From positions 310,001-374,000 of the forward strand of contig QZVU01000002.1 of assembly GCA_003602285.1 (NCBI GenBank): 64,000 nt of DNA. Reading direction: 5' to 3'. The notes below the pieces were generated by a model. It ran no database searches and had not been told where the DNA came from. It saw only the letters and a program-made list of their open reading frames with translations. The position numbers were made by a program, and so were the translations under genes. Source of the DNA: Arthrobacter frigidicola (GTDB taxonomy: Bacteria; Actinomycetota; Actinomycetes; Actinomycetales; Micrococcaceae). Of this stretch, positions 1-11,070 are shown in pieces (position 1 is the first letter of the stretch; every line of letters begins with the position of its first letter).

Positions 1-19
1 CGGACGAAAGGACCAGCCT

Positions 20-1021
20 GTGCTCGGCTTCAAAGAAGAGGAATTCCTCACCCAGACGCGAAGTGCACTCGATCTGCAGGGGCAAATTGAAGAATTCGTG
101 GAATCCATCGAACAGCGCGGTTTCGACAACGTATTCCTCATCGGCGCCGGCGGAACGTATGCCGCAATGCTGCCCTATGAACACCTGATCCGCTCCCGGT
201 CGACCCTCCCCGTGCAGGCGGCGATCGGCAAGGAACTGATGCTGACGGACAACCCCACCTTCGGCGCCGGCTCAATCGCGGTTTTCGCCTCAGTGTCGGG
301 CACCACGGAGGACGTGCTTGAAGCCATCGAGTACGCCAAATCGCGCGGCGCCTACACCATCGGGTTCACCGGCTTCCCTGAAAGTCCCTTTGCCGCGGCC
401 GTCGACGTCGCGCTGGTGACCGAGCCGAAAACCTGGCCCTTCGACCTTCCCCTGCTGCTGCTGTCGACCCGGATCCTCAACGGGCGCGGTGAGTTCGACG
501 ACTACGAAGAGCTCACCCGCGAACTCAAAACACTTCCCGAGACCCTGGTCGAGGTGGCACGGCAGGCCGAGCCGCTCGCCGAGGCGTTCGCCGAGAAGAA
601 CAAGGATGCCGACTACCACTTCCTCGTGGGCGCCGGAAACCTGTGGGGGTTCACCTACCTCTACTCAATGTGCATCCTCGAGGAGATGCAGTGGCTGCGC
701 ACCACCCGCGTCCACGGCGCCGAGTTCTTCCACGGCTCCCTCGAGCTGATCGAGGAGGACACCAGCCTCCTGCTCTTCGTCGGTGAGGACGAGAGCCGTC
801 CGCTGATGGAGCGCGTGGGCAAGTTCGCCGAAAACTACAACAAGAACACGACGGTCCTGGACACCAAGGACTACGAGCTTGCCGGGATCAGCGGGAAATT
901 CCGGGCACTGCTTGCCCCGCTTGTCCTCGACACCGTGACGGGCCGGTTCAGCAAGCACCTCGAGCGGGTCCGCAACCATTCACTGGACCTGCGGCGCTAC
1001 TACCGCGTCGTGGAGTACTAA
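20..1021 (+). CDS. SIS-domain sugar-phosphate isomerase/deglycase, FrlB-like
   Basis: A 333-residue cytoplasmic protein with two sugar isomerase (SIS) folds. The first has the phosphate-binding loop GAGGT at residues 42-46 and the SxSGxTxD-type segment SVSGTTED at 91-98; the second begins near residue 200 (LVGAGNLWG). It lacks the amidotransferase domain of GlmS, which fits the FrlB/deglycase group that splits a 6-phosphofructosamine into glucose 6-phosphate and a free amine. That substrate is inferred mainly from the FrlD-like kinase 87 bp downstream and the ABC importer beyond it. The GTG start has GAAAGGA about 9 nt upstream; a start left of the window cannot be excluded. Another amino-sugar isomerase activity is possible. 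Confidence 0.8.
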   Translation: MLGFKEEEFLTQTRSALDLQGQIEEFVESIEQRGFDNVFLIGAGGTYAAMLPYEHLIRSRSTLPVQAAIGKELMLTDNPTFGAGSIAVFASVSGTTEDVLEAIEYAKSRGAYTIGFTGFPESPFAAAVDVALVTEPKTWPFDLPLLLLSTRILNGRGEFDDYEELTRELKTLPETLVEVARQAEPLAEAFAEKNKDADYHFLVGAGNLWGFTYLYSMCILEEMQWLRTTRVHGAEFFHGSLELIEEDTSLLLFVGEDESRPLMERVGKFAENYNKNTTVLDTKDYELAGISGKFRALLAPLVLDTVTGRFSKHLERVRNHSLDLRRYYRVVEY

Positions 1022-1107
1022 GGGCCGCTGAAGGCCGCCGAGATGTTCCAGCAGATCCACGCCGCGGGCCCGGGAATTCCGGGTCCGCGGCTCGAGACGG
1101 GAAACCC

Positions 1108-1989
1108 ATGAAAGTAGTTGGCTTCGGCGACAATATCGTTGACCGCTTTATCGACCGGAAAGTGATGTATCCCGGTGGCAATTGCGTGAATTTCGCGGTC
1201 CTGGCGAAAAAGCTTGGCGCGGAGTCGGCCTACCTTGGGGTTTTTGGCTCGGATGAGCTTGGGGAATTCGTCCGTTCTGCCCTGATCGACAATGGCGTGG
1301 CCATCGAGCGGTGCCTGACCCGCGAAGGCCCCAACGGGGTCACCGAGATCCAGGTGCGTGCGGGGGACCGGATCTTCCTCGGCTGGAACGGCGGAGGCGT
1401 CACCATCAGCGATCCCTTCGTCCTAAGCCCCGGTGACCTTGAGTACCTGGCGGCCTTTGACCTGGTCCACTCAAGCGTCTATTCCGCCTCGGTCCCCCAG
1501 CTGCCGGCCCTGCGCTCCACCGGGGCGCTCGTCAGCTTTGACTACTCCTCGGAACCCGAACACCGCTCGGCGGGGTTCCTCGCCCGGACCGCTCCCTTCG
1601 TGGACCTGGCGCTGCTCTCCCTGGGCGGGATGTCCGAGGCCGACGCCGTCGCCGAACTGAGGCGCGTGGTCGCCGCCGGAGCGCCCATCGCACTGGGGAC
1701 CCGCGGGGAGCAGGGCGCCCTCCTTGCGGCCGGCGGGGAGATCTACGCCGAGCCGGCGGCCCCGACGGACCCCGCGCGGTTCATCGACACCATGGCCTGC
1801 GGGGACGCCTTCCTCACGGCCGCTGTCCTCTCCCTGCTGGACGGGGGATGGACCCGGGCACGCTTTCCCGGGCCGCCGGCCTTCCGCACGGCGCTCTCGG
1901 CCGCGGCCGTGGCGGCGGCCGACCAGTGCTATGTGGAGGGCGCCTTCGGCGGCGGCAGGGCCGTCGGCACACCGATTAGGATCATCTAG
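1108..1989 (+). CDS. PfkB-family sugar kinase, fructoselysine 6-kinase (FrlD)-like
   Basis: A 293-residue ribokinase-fold kinase. The N-terminus GDNIVDRF (7-14), then PGGNCVNFAV (22-31), then DRIFLGWNGGGV (about 88-98), strongly resembles the FrlD subgroup, which phosphorylates fructose-amino acids at C6 for cleavage by FrlB. The usual C-terminal anion-hole motif DTxGAGD reads DTMACGD (227-233): the catalytic Asp233 is kept but the first Gly is Ala and the Ala is Cys. It lies between the SIS gene and the LacI regulator on the same strand, so co-transcription is likely. ATG start. Confidence is high for a PfkB kinase and moderate for the exact substrate. Confidence 0.8.
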   Translation: MKVVGFGDNIVDRFIDRKVMYPGGNCVNFAVLAKKLGAESAYLGVFGSDELGEFVRSALIDNGVAIERCLTREGPNGVTEIQVRAGDRIFLGWNGGGVTISDPFVLSPGDLEYLAAFDLVHSSVYSASVPQLPALRSTGALVSFDYSSEPEHRSAGFLARTAPFVDLALLSLGGMSEADAVAELRRVVAAGAPIALGTRGEQGALLAAGGEIYAEPAAPTDPARFIDTMACGDAFLTAAVLSLLDGGWTRARFPGPPAFRTALSAAAVAAADQCYVEGAFGGGRAVGTPIRII

Positions 1990-2044
1990 GACAGTTCTTG
2001 GCCAAGGGGCGGCATGCCGCTGCCCGCAGTAGAGGGGAAATCCG

Positions 2045-3142
2045 ATGTCGACGGAGCGTCAGCGCCATCCGGCTGCTCCGACGATCTCGGAAGTCGCCGC
2101 CGCCGCCGGCGTGGGGCGGGCCACCGTCGCCCGAACGCTGGGAAACTACGGCTCGGTCAGCGACGTGACCCGCGCCCGCGTTCTGCTTGCCGCCGAACGG
2201 CTCGGATACCAGCCGAACACCCTCGCGCGCAGCATGACGACAGGCATCACCAAGACCCTCGGCATCGTCCTCGCCGATGTAGGCAACCCCTTCTTCTCGG
2301 GGGTGCTGCGGGCCATCGCGGAGACCGCGAAGGGCAGCGGGTATGACGCCATCGTGCTCAGCACCAATGAAAACCTGGAGCTGGAGCGGGATGCGATTCG
2401 GGTCCTCCTCGCCAAGCAGGTGGACGGCCTCGTCGTCGCCTCCGCCGCCGGACGCGGCGACGACGTCTCGCACCTCGCCGCCGCCGTGGACCGGGGCACG
2501 CCCATGGTGCTGATCGACCGGCTGGTCGACTCGCTCGAGGTGGACTCCGTTGTCATCGACAACCGGGACGCGGCCCGGCGGGCCGTTGGATCAATGATCG
2601 CCCAGGGCCACCGGCGGATCGCCTTGGCCTGGGGCCCGGTGACCCTGAGCCCGGCCACGGACCTCGATCAGATGCATCGGATCCTCGACCGTGCGCTGTG
2701 GAGCGACGGCGAGCGGCTCCGGGGCTACCTCGATGCGCTCGAGGAGGCCGGCCTGCCCTTCGACACCGCCCTGGTGACCCATGTACTGAAGAACGAGGAT
2801 CAGGCCACGCGTGCTGTCAACGGCATGCTGGCCCTGGCCGACCCGCCGACCGCCATCTTCACCACCGAGACGGAGGCGACAGTGGGTGCGCTGCGCGCCA
2901 TCCGCTCCCGGAACCTGCGCATGCCCGCCGAGATCTCGCTCATCGGCTTCGACGACAGCCCGTGGGCGGCCGTCATGGACCCGCCGCTGACCATGATCGA
3001 GCAGCCGATGCGCCACCTCGGTGCGACCGCTGCGGCGCAGATCCTGCGGCGCATCGACGGTGATGAATCCCCGGCGGAGCGCCACATCGCCCCCTCCCGC
3101 CTGATTTCGCGCTCCTCGGACGGGCCGGCACCCCGCGCCTGA
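2045..3142 (+). CDS. LacI-family transcriptional regulator
   Basis: A 365-residue repressor. The N-terminal helix-turn-helix and hinge (about residues 12-65, TISEVAAAAGVGRATVARTL and later LGYQPNTLARSM) are classic LacI. They are followed by a periplasmic-binding-protein-like effector domain (LGIVLADVGNPFFSGVLRAI near 75) ending with the usual SLIGFDDSPWA segment. It is 55 bp downstream of the kinase and upstream of the ABC importer. A palindrome of LacI-operator type lies between it and the importer gene, so it probably controls the importer and may control its own operon. The inducer is presumably a phosphorylated or free Amadori compound (inference). Confidence 0.93.
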   Translation: MSTERQRHPAAPTISEVAAAAGVGRATVARTLGNYGSVSDVTRARVLLAAERLGYQPNTLARSMTTGITKTLGIVLADVGNPFFSGVLRAIAETAKGSGYDAIVLSTNENLELERDAIRVLLAKQVDGLVVASAAGRGDDVSHLAAAVDRGTPMVLIDRLVDSLEVDSVVIDNRDAARRAVGSMIAQGHRRIALAWGPVTLSPATDLDQMHRILDRALWSDGERLRGYLDALEEAGLPFDTALVTHVLKNEDQATRAVNGMLALADPPTAIFTTETEATVGALRAIRSRNLRMPAEISLIGFDDSPWAAVMDPPLTMIEQPMRHLGATAAAQILRRIDGDESPAERHIAPSRLISRSSDGPAPRA

Positions 3143-3228
3143 CCGGGTTGCGGAGCCGCCCGCGCCGGCCCTCCTCGGGGTGCATTTGCTTCACCCTCTT
3201 CCCAGCCCGCATGATTCATGATTCACTG

Positions 3229-3242
3229 TGGTACCGGTATCA
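3229..3242 (+). promoter_or_regulatory. Putative LacI-family operator upstream of the ABC importer
   Basis: TGGTACCGGTATCA is a near-perfect palindrome centred on ACCGGT with outer TG/CA (one asymmetric pair). This is the form commonly seen for LacI-type sites in actinobacteria. It lies 87 bp after the LacI gene and 100 bp before the solute-binding-protein start. A weak promoter (TTGCTT at 3186, CATGAT at 3210) lies just upstream, so binding downstream of the start point could block transcription. The motif is seen in the sequence; its assignment to this regulator is inferred. Confidence 0.6.
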
Positions 3243-3341
3243 ATCTGTCTCGAAATACGCCGTGCGGGGGCGCAGCGTGGAAGGGACGGCCGGTGTCAGG
3301 ACCAGCCCCGCGGATCGGCGGCCTCAGTGAAAGAAGAACCA

Positions 3342-4661
3342 ATGCGAAAGTGCACATACCCAAAGGCCGCGGCCCTTCTCGTCGGGGCATCGTTGGCGCT
3401 GAGCGGATGCGGCGGATCGTCCGCGGCGGAGCCCGTCGACGTGTCGGCCGAACCCGAGTACTCGGGCAAGCTCAGCATCCTCACCAAGTTCGGCGGCGAC
3501 CCGCTGGAACCCTACTTCGAGGATCTCGCCGCCCAGTACACCGAACTGCACCCCGATGTCTCCTTCGAGCTGATCCAGGAGACCGACCAGAGCATCAAGG
3601 ATAAGACCAAGACCCTCACCGCCTCCCAGGCGATGCCCGACATCTACTTCACCTGGGCGGGGAACTGGGCCGACAACTTCATCGACGGCGGCCTCGCGGC
3701 CGACCTCAGCCCGGTCATCGCCCCGGGAACCGACTGGGGGGACACCTTCGGTGAATCCTCGCTCGAGGCCTTCAAGAAGGACGGCAAGTACTACGCCGTG
3801 CCGCTGTACAACAACGGCAAGTTTATGGGTTACAACAAGAAGATCTTCGAGGAGGTCGGCCTCACGCCTCCGGCCACCTTCGACGAACTCATCTCCTCCT
3901 GCGCCGTACTCAAGGACGCAGGTTACGAGCCGATCGCCTTCGGCAACAAGGACGGCTGGCCCGGGCTCCACTACCTCCAGCAACTGTTCGCCTACAACGT
4001 CCCCGCGGACGTCCTCCAGGCCGACTTCGACCCGGAGACGGCCACGCTCGATGATCCCGGGTACCTCACGGCCATGGAGGAGTTCACCACCCTGGTCAGC
4101 GAGTGCACCGGAAGCGGAAATGACTCCAACGGCGTGCTGTACACCACGGCGCAGCAGGCCCTGGCGGAGGGCAAGTCCGGCATGTACTACCAGGAGATCC
4201 TCGAGTTCGACTCAACGGCCGCCGAGGGGACCCAGTTGCAGAAGGACGGCCTGGGAATCTTCAAACTGCCCGCGGCCGGGGACGCGCCCGGTGACACCGA
4301 AGCCATCGAAGGCTCCCCCGAGGGCTACCTGATCAACGCTCGATCCGAAAACGCCGCTCTGGCGGTCGACTTCATGAAATTCGCTACCAACGCGGAGAAC
4401 GCGGCCACCCTCTCGGCGCCACCCTACGGCCAGCCCAGCGCCGTCAAGGGCGCCGTCTCGGAGGAAAACTCGAGCGGGCCGGTGATCGAAGGGATCGAGC
4501 AGGTCAACGAGGCCTCCGCCGGCATCATCTGGCTGGATTCGGTCACGGTGCCCGACGTCGCCGATGCCTGGCTCGCCGGCGGGGAAGCGCTGGTCAGCGG
4601 CAGCAGGAGCCCCGAAGAGGTCCTTGAGTCGGTCCGTTCCGCCTCAGAGGCAGCGAAGTAA
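3342..4661 (+). CDS. ABC transporter sugar-binding lipoprotein (FrlO-like)
   Basis: A 439-residue family 1 extracellular solute-binding protein. The chosen ATG gives an N-terminus with basic residues, a hydrophobic stretch and a lipobox LSGC with Cys23 as the lipidation site. The mature protein starts with SGKLSILTKFGGDPLEPYFEDLAAQY, typical of CUT1 binding proteins, and ends with helices common in this family. The longer reading frame from 3228 is rejected because it would put 38 non-signal residues before the lipoprotein signal. It is followed 11 bp later by two permease genes. It likely captures a sugar or fructosamine at the outer face of the membrane. Confidence 0.9.
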   Translation: MRKCTYPKAAALLVGASLALSGCGGSSAAEPVDVSAEPEYSGKLSILTKFGGDPLEPYFEDLAAQYTELHPDVSFELIQETDQSIKDKTKTLTASQAMPDIYFTWAGNWADNFIDGGLAADLSPVIAPGTDWGDTFGESSLEAFKKDGKYYAVPLYNNGKFMGYNKKIFEEVGLTPPATFDELISSCAVLKDAGYEPIAFGNKDGWPGLHYLQQLFAYNVPADVLQADFDPETATLDDPGYLTAMEEFTTLVSECTGSGNDSNGVLYTTAQQALAEGKSGMYYQEILEFDSTAAEGTQLQKDGLGIFKLPAAGDAPGDTEAIEGSPEGYLINARSENAALAVDFMKFATNAENAATLSAPPYGQPSAVKGAVSEENSSGPVIEGIEQVNEASAGIIWLDSVTVPDVADAWLAGGEALVSGSRSPEEVLESVRSASEAAK

Positions 4662-4672
4662 GCGCTGCTGTC

Positions 4673-5647
4673 ATGACTGTTGCCAACTCTGCCCGTGCCG
4701 CTGCCGTTCCGGTTGCCGGGGCCGGAGTCCGGAACCTCCCCTCCCCGCCCGCCAGGGCGGGGAGGAAGGACGCCCGCGGGTGGCGGAACCTCATCTGGGT
4801 CCTTCCCGCCATCGGGCTTCTTGCGGCCTTCGTCTACCTGCCGCTGGTGCAGAACCTGGGGTTCAGCGTCCTCGAATGGGATATCTACAGCGGCGGCCAG
4901 ACCTTCGTCGGTGCGGAAAACTACGCCAGGATGTTCGAGGATCCGATCTTCTGGAAGTCGGTGGTCAACAACCTCTGGTACGCGGGGATCTCCATCGTGT
5001 TCCAGGTGTTCGGAGCCCTGGTGCTGGCGGCCCTGATCGAGGGACTGCGCAGTGACCGGTGGCGGCGCACCCTCCGGGCCGTGTACTTCATCCCGTCGGC
5101 GGTGTCCCTCACCGTCGCGGGGCTGCTGTTCTACTTCATCTACGAGCCGCAGATGGGAATCCTCAATGCGGCGCTGGACGGTGCCGGTATCGGCCAGTTC
5201 ACCCAGGCCTGGCTCGGCCAGGAAAACACGGCGATCTTCGGCATCATCGCGATGAGCCAGTGGCAGGGTTTCGGCTACTGCACCCTCCTGTTCGCCGTCG
5301 CCCTGCAGCGCATCCCGACGGAGCTCTACGAGGCGGCGGCCATCGACGGCGTCGGCCCGTTCCGCCGCTTCTTCTCAATCTCACTGCCCCTGGTCCGCGA
5401 GATGAGCAGCCTCATGATGATCGTCACCGTTTCGGGGGCGTTCCAGGTGTTCAACGAGGTGATGGTCATGACGGGAGGGGGACCGAACAATTCAAGCCAG
5501 GTCCTGGGGACGTGGCTCTACCGCAGCGGATTCGTCAAAAACGACTTCGGGTATGCGTCCGCGATCGCGACGGCGATCTTCGTCATCACCCTGTCCCTTG
5601 CTGTGCTCCAACTCTGGTATTCCCGTCGAAGGAGAGTCGAATGGTAA
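4673..5647 (+). CDS. ABC sugar transporter permease, MalF type (FrlN-like)
   Basis: A 324-residue integral membrane protein with about six transmembrane helices, the first near residues 38-60. The EAA loop that contacts the ATPase is present (ELYEAAAIDGVGPFRRFFSISLPLV, about 222-246). It starts 11 bp after the binding-protein stop and its own stop overlaps the next gene (ATGGTAA), so translation is coupled. There is no ATPase gene in the cluster. As for other CUT1 importers (MsmX/MsiK type), a shared ATPase encoded elsewhere probably energises it. Confidence 0.93.
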   Translation: MTVANSARAAAVPVAGAGVRNLPSPPARAGRKDARGWRNLIWVLPAIGLLAAFVYLPLVQNLGFSVLEWDIYSGGQTFVGAENYARMFEDPIFWKSVVNNLWYAGISIVFQVFGALVLAALIEGLRSDRWRRTLRAVYFIPSAVSLTVAGLLFYFIYEPQMGILNAALDGAGIGQFTQAWLGQENTAIFGIIAMSQWQGFGYCTLLFAVALQRIPTELYEAAAIDGVGPFRRFFSISLPLVREMSSLMMIVTVSGAFQVFNEVMVMTGGGPNNSSQVLGTWLYRSGFVKNDFGYASAIATAIFVITLSLAVLQLWYSRRRRVEW

Positions 5648-6477
5648 CGCGCGGTTCCGTGTTGCTCGTGCTGGGCAGGGGCTTCGTTTCGGCCTTCCTC
5701 CTGGCCCTGGCAGTAGTGGTCCTGTACCCGCTGCTGTGGATGGTGCTCAACGGGGTTAAGTCCAACGCCGAACTGTTTGGCAACCCTTTCGCCCTGCCGG
5801 TGGCGTGGCGGTGGGAAAACTACGCCACGGCCTGGAACCGGGGCGTCGGGGATTACCTGATGACGAGCGTCCTCGTCACCGTGACGTCGACCCTCGCCAC
5901 TGTCTTCATCAGCGCCTGGGCCGCGTACGGCCTGACCCGGGTGCGGATCCCCTTCAGCCGGACGGTGCTGATCCTCATCCTGGCCGGACTGATGCTCGCG
6001 CCCACGGTGGCGCTGATTCCGCTGGTTCGGATGTTCCAGGCGATGGGTCTCTACAACACGTTCTGGGCCCTGCTGATCCTCTACACGGCGTTCCGGATCC
6101 CCTTCACGACCTTCCTGATCCGGGCCTACATGATGGATCTTCCGGCGGAGGTCGACGAAGCCGCCGCGGTCGATGGAGCGTCAAAGGCCCGCGCCTTCTG
6201 GCAGGTGATCATGCCGATGTGCCGCCCCATCATCGTCTCGACGGTGATCCTCAACATCCTGTTCACCTGGAACGAGTACCTCTTCGCGATGATCTTCACC
6301 AGCGGTGGTGATTTCCAGACCCTGCCCGTGGGCCTGACGAACCTCATGTCCCGGCACGGGACCGACTACCCGGTTGTCTTTGCGGGGATGGTCATCGCGG
6401 CGGCACCGGTGATCGTGCTGTTCTTCGCCGGCCAGCGTTATTTCATCCGGGGGCTCGCCGACGGCATCGGGAAGTAA
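5641..6477 (+). CDS. ABC sugar transporter permease, MalG type (FrlM-like)
   Basis: A 278-residue permease with six predicted transmembrane helices and an EAA loop (VDEAAAVDGASKARAFWQVIMP). The ATG at 5641 has GAAGGAGA about 8 nt upstream and overlaps the upstream stop by 7 nt. The much longer open frame reaching back to 5059 overlaps the preceding permease and is not coding. It is the last gene of the importer unit and is convergent with the monooxygenase gene 21 bp away. Confidence 0.93.
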   Translation: MVTRGSVLLVLGRGFVSAFLLALAVVVLYPLLWMVLNGVKSNAELFGNPFALPVAWRWENYATAWNRGVGDYLMTSVLVTVTSTLATVFISAWAAYGLTRVRIPFSRTVLILILAGLMLAPTVALIPLVRMFQAMGLYNTFWALLILYTAFRIPFTTFLIRAYMMDLPAEVDEAAAVDGASKARAFWQVIMPMCRPIIVSTVILNILFTWNEYLFAMIFTSGGDFQTLPVGLTNLMSRHGTDYPVVFAGMVIAAAPVIVLFFAGQRYFIRGLADGIGK

Positions 6478-6498
6478 GCGGCCAAGGCGCCGGCGGGC

Positions 6499-9248
<2,750 letters not shown>

Positions 9249-9328
9249 ACCGGCGGTCCTGTGACAAAACCGGCCCGTTCCGGCTAGGGTCGGGGCACAC
9301 CGTCGAACCGTAGACAGGGGTATGCAGC

Positions 9329-9703
9329 ATGATGAACAAGATCGTCTTCGCAGCAGGAATGGCCGCCGGATACGTCCTCGGCACGCGGGCCGGCCGCGAG
9401 AGCTATGAGGTGCTCAAGGCCCGGGCGGAAAGCCTGTGGAACAGCCCCCGCGTCCAGGAGAGCGTCTCCGGGGCCACCGGGGTCCTCAAGGAGAAGCTGC
9501 CCGCGGTCTCGGAGCAGACAAGCGGCGCAGTGAAGAAGGCCCAGGACGCGCTCTCCGGCGTGCTGAACAAGGATGCCAGGCACGACGGCGGCGCCGGCCG
9601 CTCTGCCGACGTCACCGGCCCAAGCGGTGGAAAACCCGGCGTCGTGGCCGATCCTCCCTTCGAGAACCAGTCCGACGCCACGAGGCCCGACCTCACTCCC
9701 TGA
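9329..9703 (+). CDS. YtxH-like small membrane-associated protein
   Basis: A 124-residue protein with an N-terminal hydrophobic segment carrying a GxxxGxxAGYVLG-type pattern (residues 4-22, AAGMAAGYVLGTRAGRE). An Ala/Glu/Lys-rich amphipathic helix follows, then a low-complexity Gly/Asp tail. This is typical of YtxH-type stress-related small proteins of actinobacteria. AGGGG lies about 9 nt before the start. Its TGA overlaps the ATG of the next gene (TGATG), so the two are probably translated together. No enzymatic function is apparent. Confidence 0.7.
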   Translation: MMNKIVFAAGMAAGYVLGTRAGRESYEVLKARAESLWNSPRVQESVSGATGVLKEKLPAVSEQTSGAVKKAQDALSGVLNKDARHDGGAGRSADVTGPSGGKPGVVADPPFENQSDATRPDLTP

Positions 9704-10221
9704 TGCCGCCGCGGAGGGGAGCTGCCGTCCGGCAGGAGGATGGCCGCGGGGAGAGCACCAACCAGCGCCTCGACCGCAACTGGCTTGAGCTGCTCCAGGA
9801 GTTGCGGGTCATGCAGACCGGCATCCAGATCCTTACCGGGTTCCTGCTGACCCTGCCCTTCCAGGGCAGGTTCGATGAGCTCGACCGGTTCCAGGTCGTC
9901 GTCTACCTGGTCCTGGTCACGCTCTCGGCCATCATCACCGCCGTGGTGCTGAGCGCGGTGAACCTCCACCGCGTCCTCTTCGGCCTCCAGGTCAAGGCGG
10001 CGCTGGTCCGCAGCGGCGACCGCATCATGCGGGCCAGCATCGGCCTGACCGGCCTGGTCCTGTCCGGAACGGCGGGGTTCATTTTCGACATCGTCCTCGG
10101 CAGGATGGCGGGCTCACTCGTCACCGCCGGGCTCCTCCTCGTCGTGGTGCTGCTGTGGGTCGTCTATCCCCGGCTGGTGCGTAGCCGCGCCGTCGCCGGC
10201 CGGGCCGGCGGGTCAGTCTGA
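9703..10221 (+). CDS. DUF6328 family membrane protein
   Basis: A 172-residue protein with four predicted transmembrane helices (about residues 40-58, 68-88, 108-128 and 135-155). It contains the conserved opening LQELRVMQTGIQILTGFLLTLPFQGRF found in the DUF6328 family. The start is the ATG overlapping the stop of the YtxH-like gene; the longer frame upstream lies inside that gene. The function is unknown. Its stop overlaps the convergent GDPD gene by 9 bp. Confidence 0.8.
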   Translation: MPPRRGAAVRQEDGRGESTNQRLDRNWLELLQELRVMQTGIQILTGFLLTLPFQGRFDELDRFQVVVYLVLVTLSAIITAVVLSAVNLHRVLFGLQVKAALVRSGDRIMRASIGLTGLVLSGTAGFIFDIVLGRMAGSLVTAGLLLVVVLLWVVYPRLVRSRAVAGRAGGSV

Positions 10222-11037
10222 ACCGGCAGGCGGGTCGGTCCGAGCCGGCCGGCTCTGCGGCCAGGACCCGCGCCGGTCCAGGACGGCCGCGAGCCGGTCG
10301 GCGCGGTCGGAGACCAGGCCGTCGACGCCCTGGTCGAGGAGCCGTTCCATCGCTTCCGGTTCGTTGATGGTCCAGACGTGGACCTGGAGCCCGGCCTTCC
10401 GGCACCGCCGCACGTAGCCGGGGGTGACCACAGGAATTCCGCGGTAGCTCAGGGGCACCTGCACGGCGTCCACGCGCGCCGCCCGGCGCAGCGGCCTGGT
10501 CAGCCCGAGGTGGCCGCCGAGGCGGATCAGCCCGTTCACGGCCATGCCCGCCGAGGATGCCGTCCGTGCCTCGAGACGCCGCAGCACCCGGAGCCTGCGG
10601 AGGTCTGAAAACGAGGCGACGAGCACCCGGTCGTGGGCGCGGAGCCGATTGATGAGGTCCGCGAACGGTTTCACCGACCCCTCGTCCTTGATGTCGATGT
10701 TCAACCGCAGCTCCGGCCACCGGAGCAGGACCTCCTCGAGGGTGGGGATCGGTTCTCCGCCCCGGATCCTCACCCCGGCCAGTTCCGCGCGGGTCCGGGC
10801 AGCGATCGGGCCGCGGGCGTCGGTGACGCGGTCGAGGGTTTCGTCGTGGAAGACCATCACCACGCCGTCCCGGGTGCTCCGCACGTCGATTTCGAGATAT
10901 CCGAATCCCAGCCGGGCCGCCTCGGCGAAGGCGGACAGGGAGTTTTCGGCGCCGGCCGGGGAGAAACCGCGGTGGGAGAACCCCAGCGGGCGCTGCCGGC
11001 CGTCGGGGCCCGGGTTCTGGAAGTAGGCGAGCGTCAT
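10213..11037 (-). CDS. Glycerophosphodiester phosphodiesterase
   Basis: A 274-residue GDPD-family enzyme. The catalytic signature is clear: HRGFSPAGAENSLSAF near residues 22-37, YLEIDVRSTRDGVVMVFHDETLDRVT at about 47-72, and the LNIDIKD strand near 112. It hydrolyses glycerophosphodiesters to glycerol 3-phosphate and an alcohol. There is no signal peptide, so it is probably cytoplasmic. It is convergent with the DUF6328 gene (9 bp overlap) and 33 bp upstream on the same strand from the HAD phosphatase gene. Confidence 0.93.
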   Translation of the reverse strand: MTLAYFQNPGPDGRQRPLGFSHRGFSPAGAENSLSAFAEAARLGFGYLEIDVRSTRDGVVMVFHDETLDRVTDARGPIAARTRAELAGVRIRGGEPIPTLEEVLLRWPELRLNIDIKDEGSVKPFADLINRLRAHDRVLVASFSDLRRLRVLRRLEARTASSAGMAVNGLIRLGGHLGLTRPLRRAARVDAVQVPLSYRGIPVVTPGYVRRCRKAGLQVHVWTINEPEAMERLLDQGVDGLVSDRADRLAAVLDRRGSWPQSRPARTDPPAGSD

Positions 11038-11070
11038 GGGTGCAACCCTAGTGCGCCGCCCGTCATTTGA

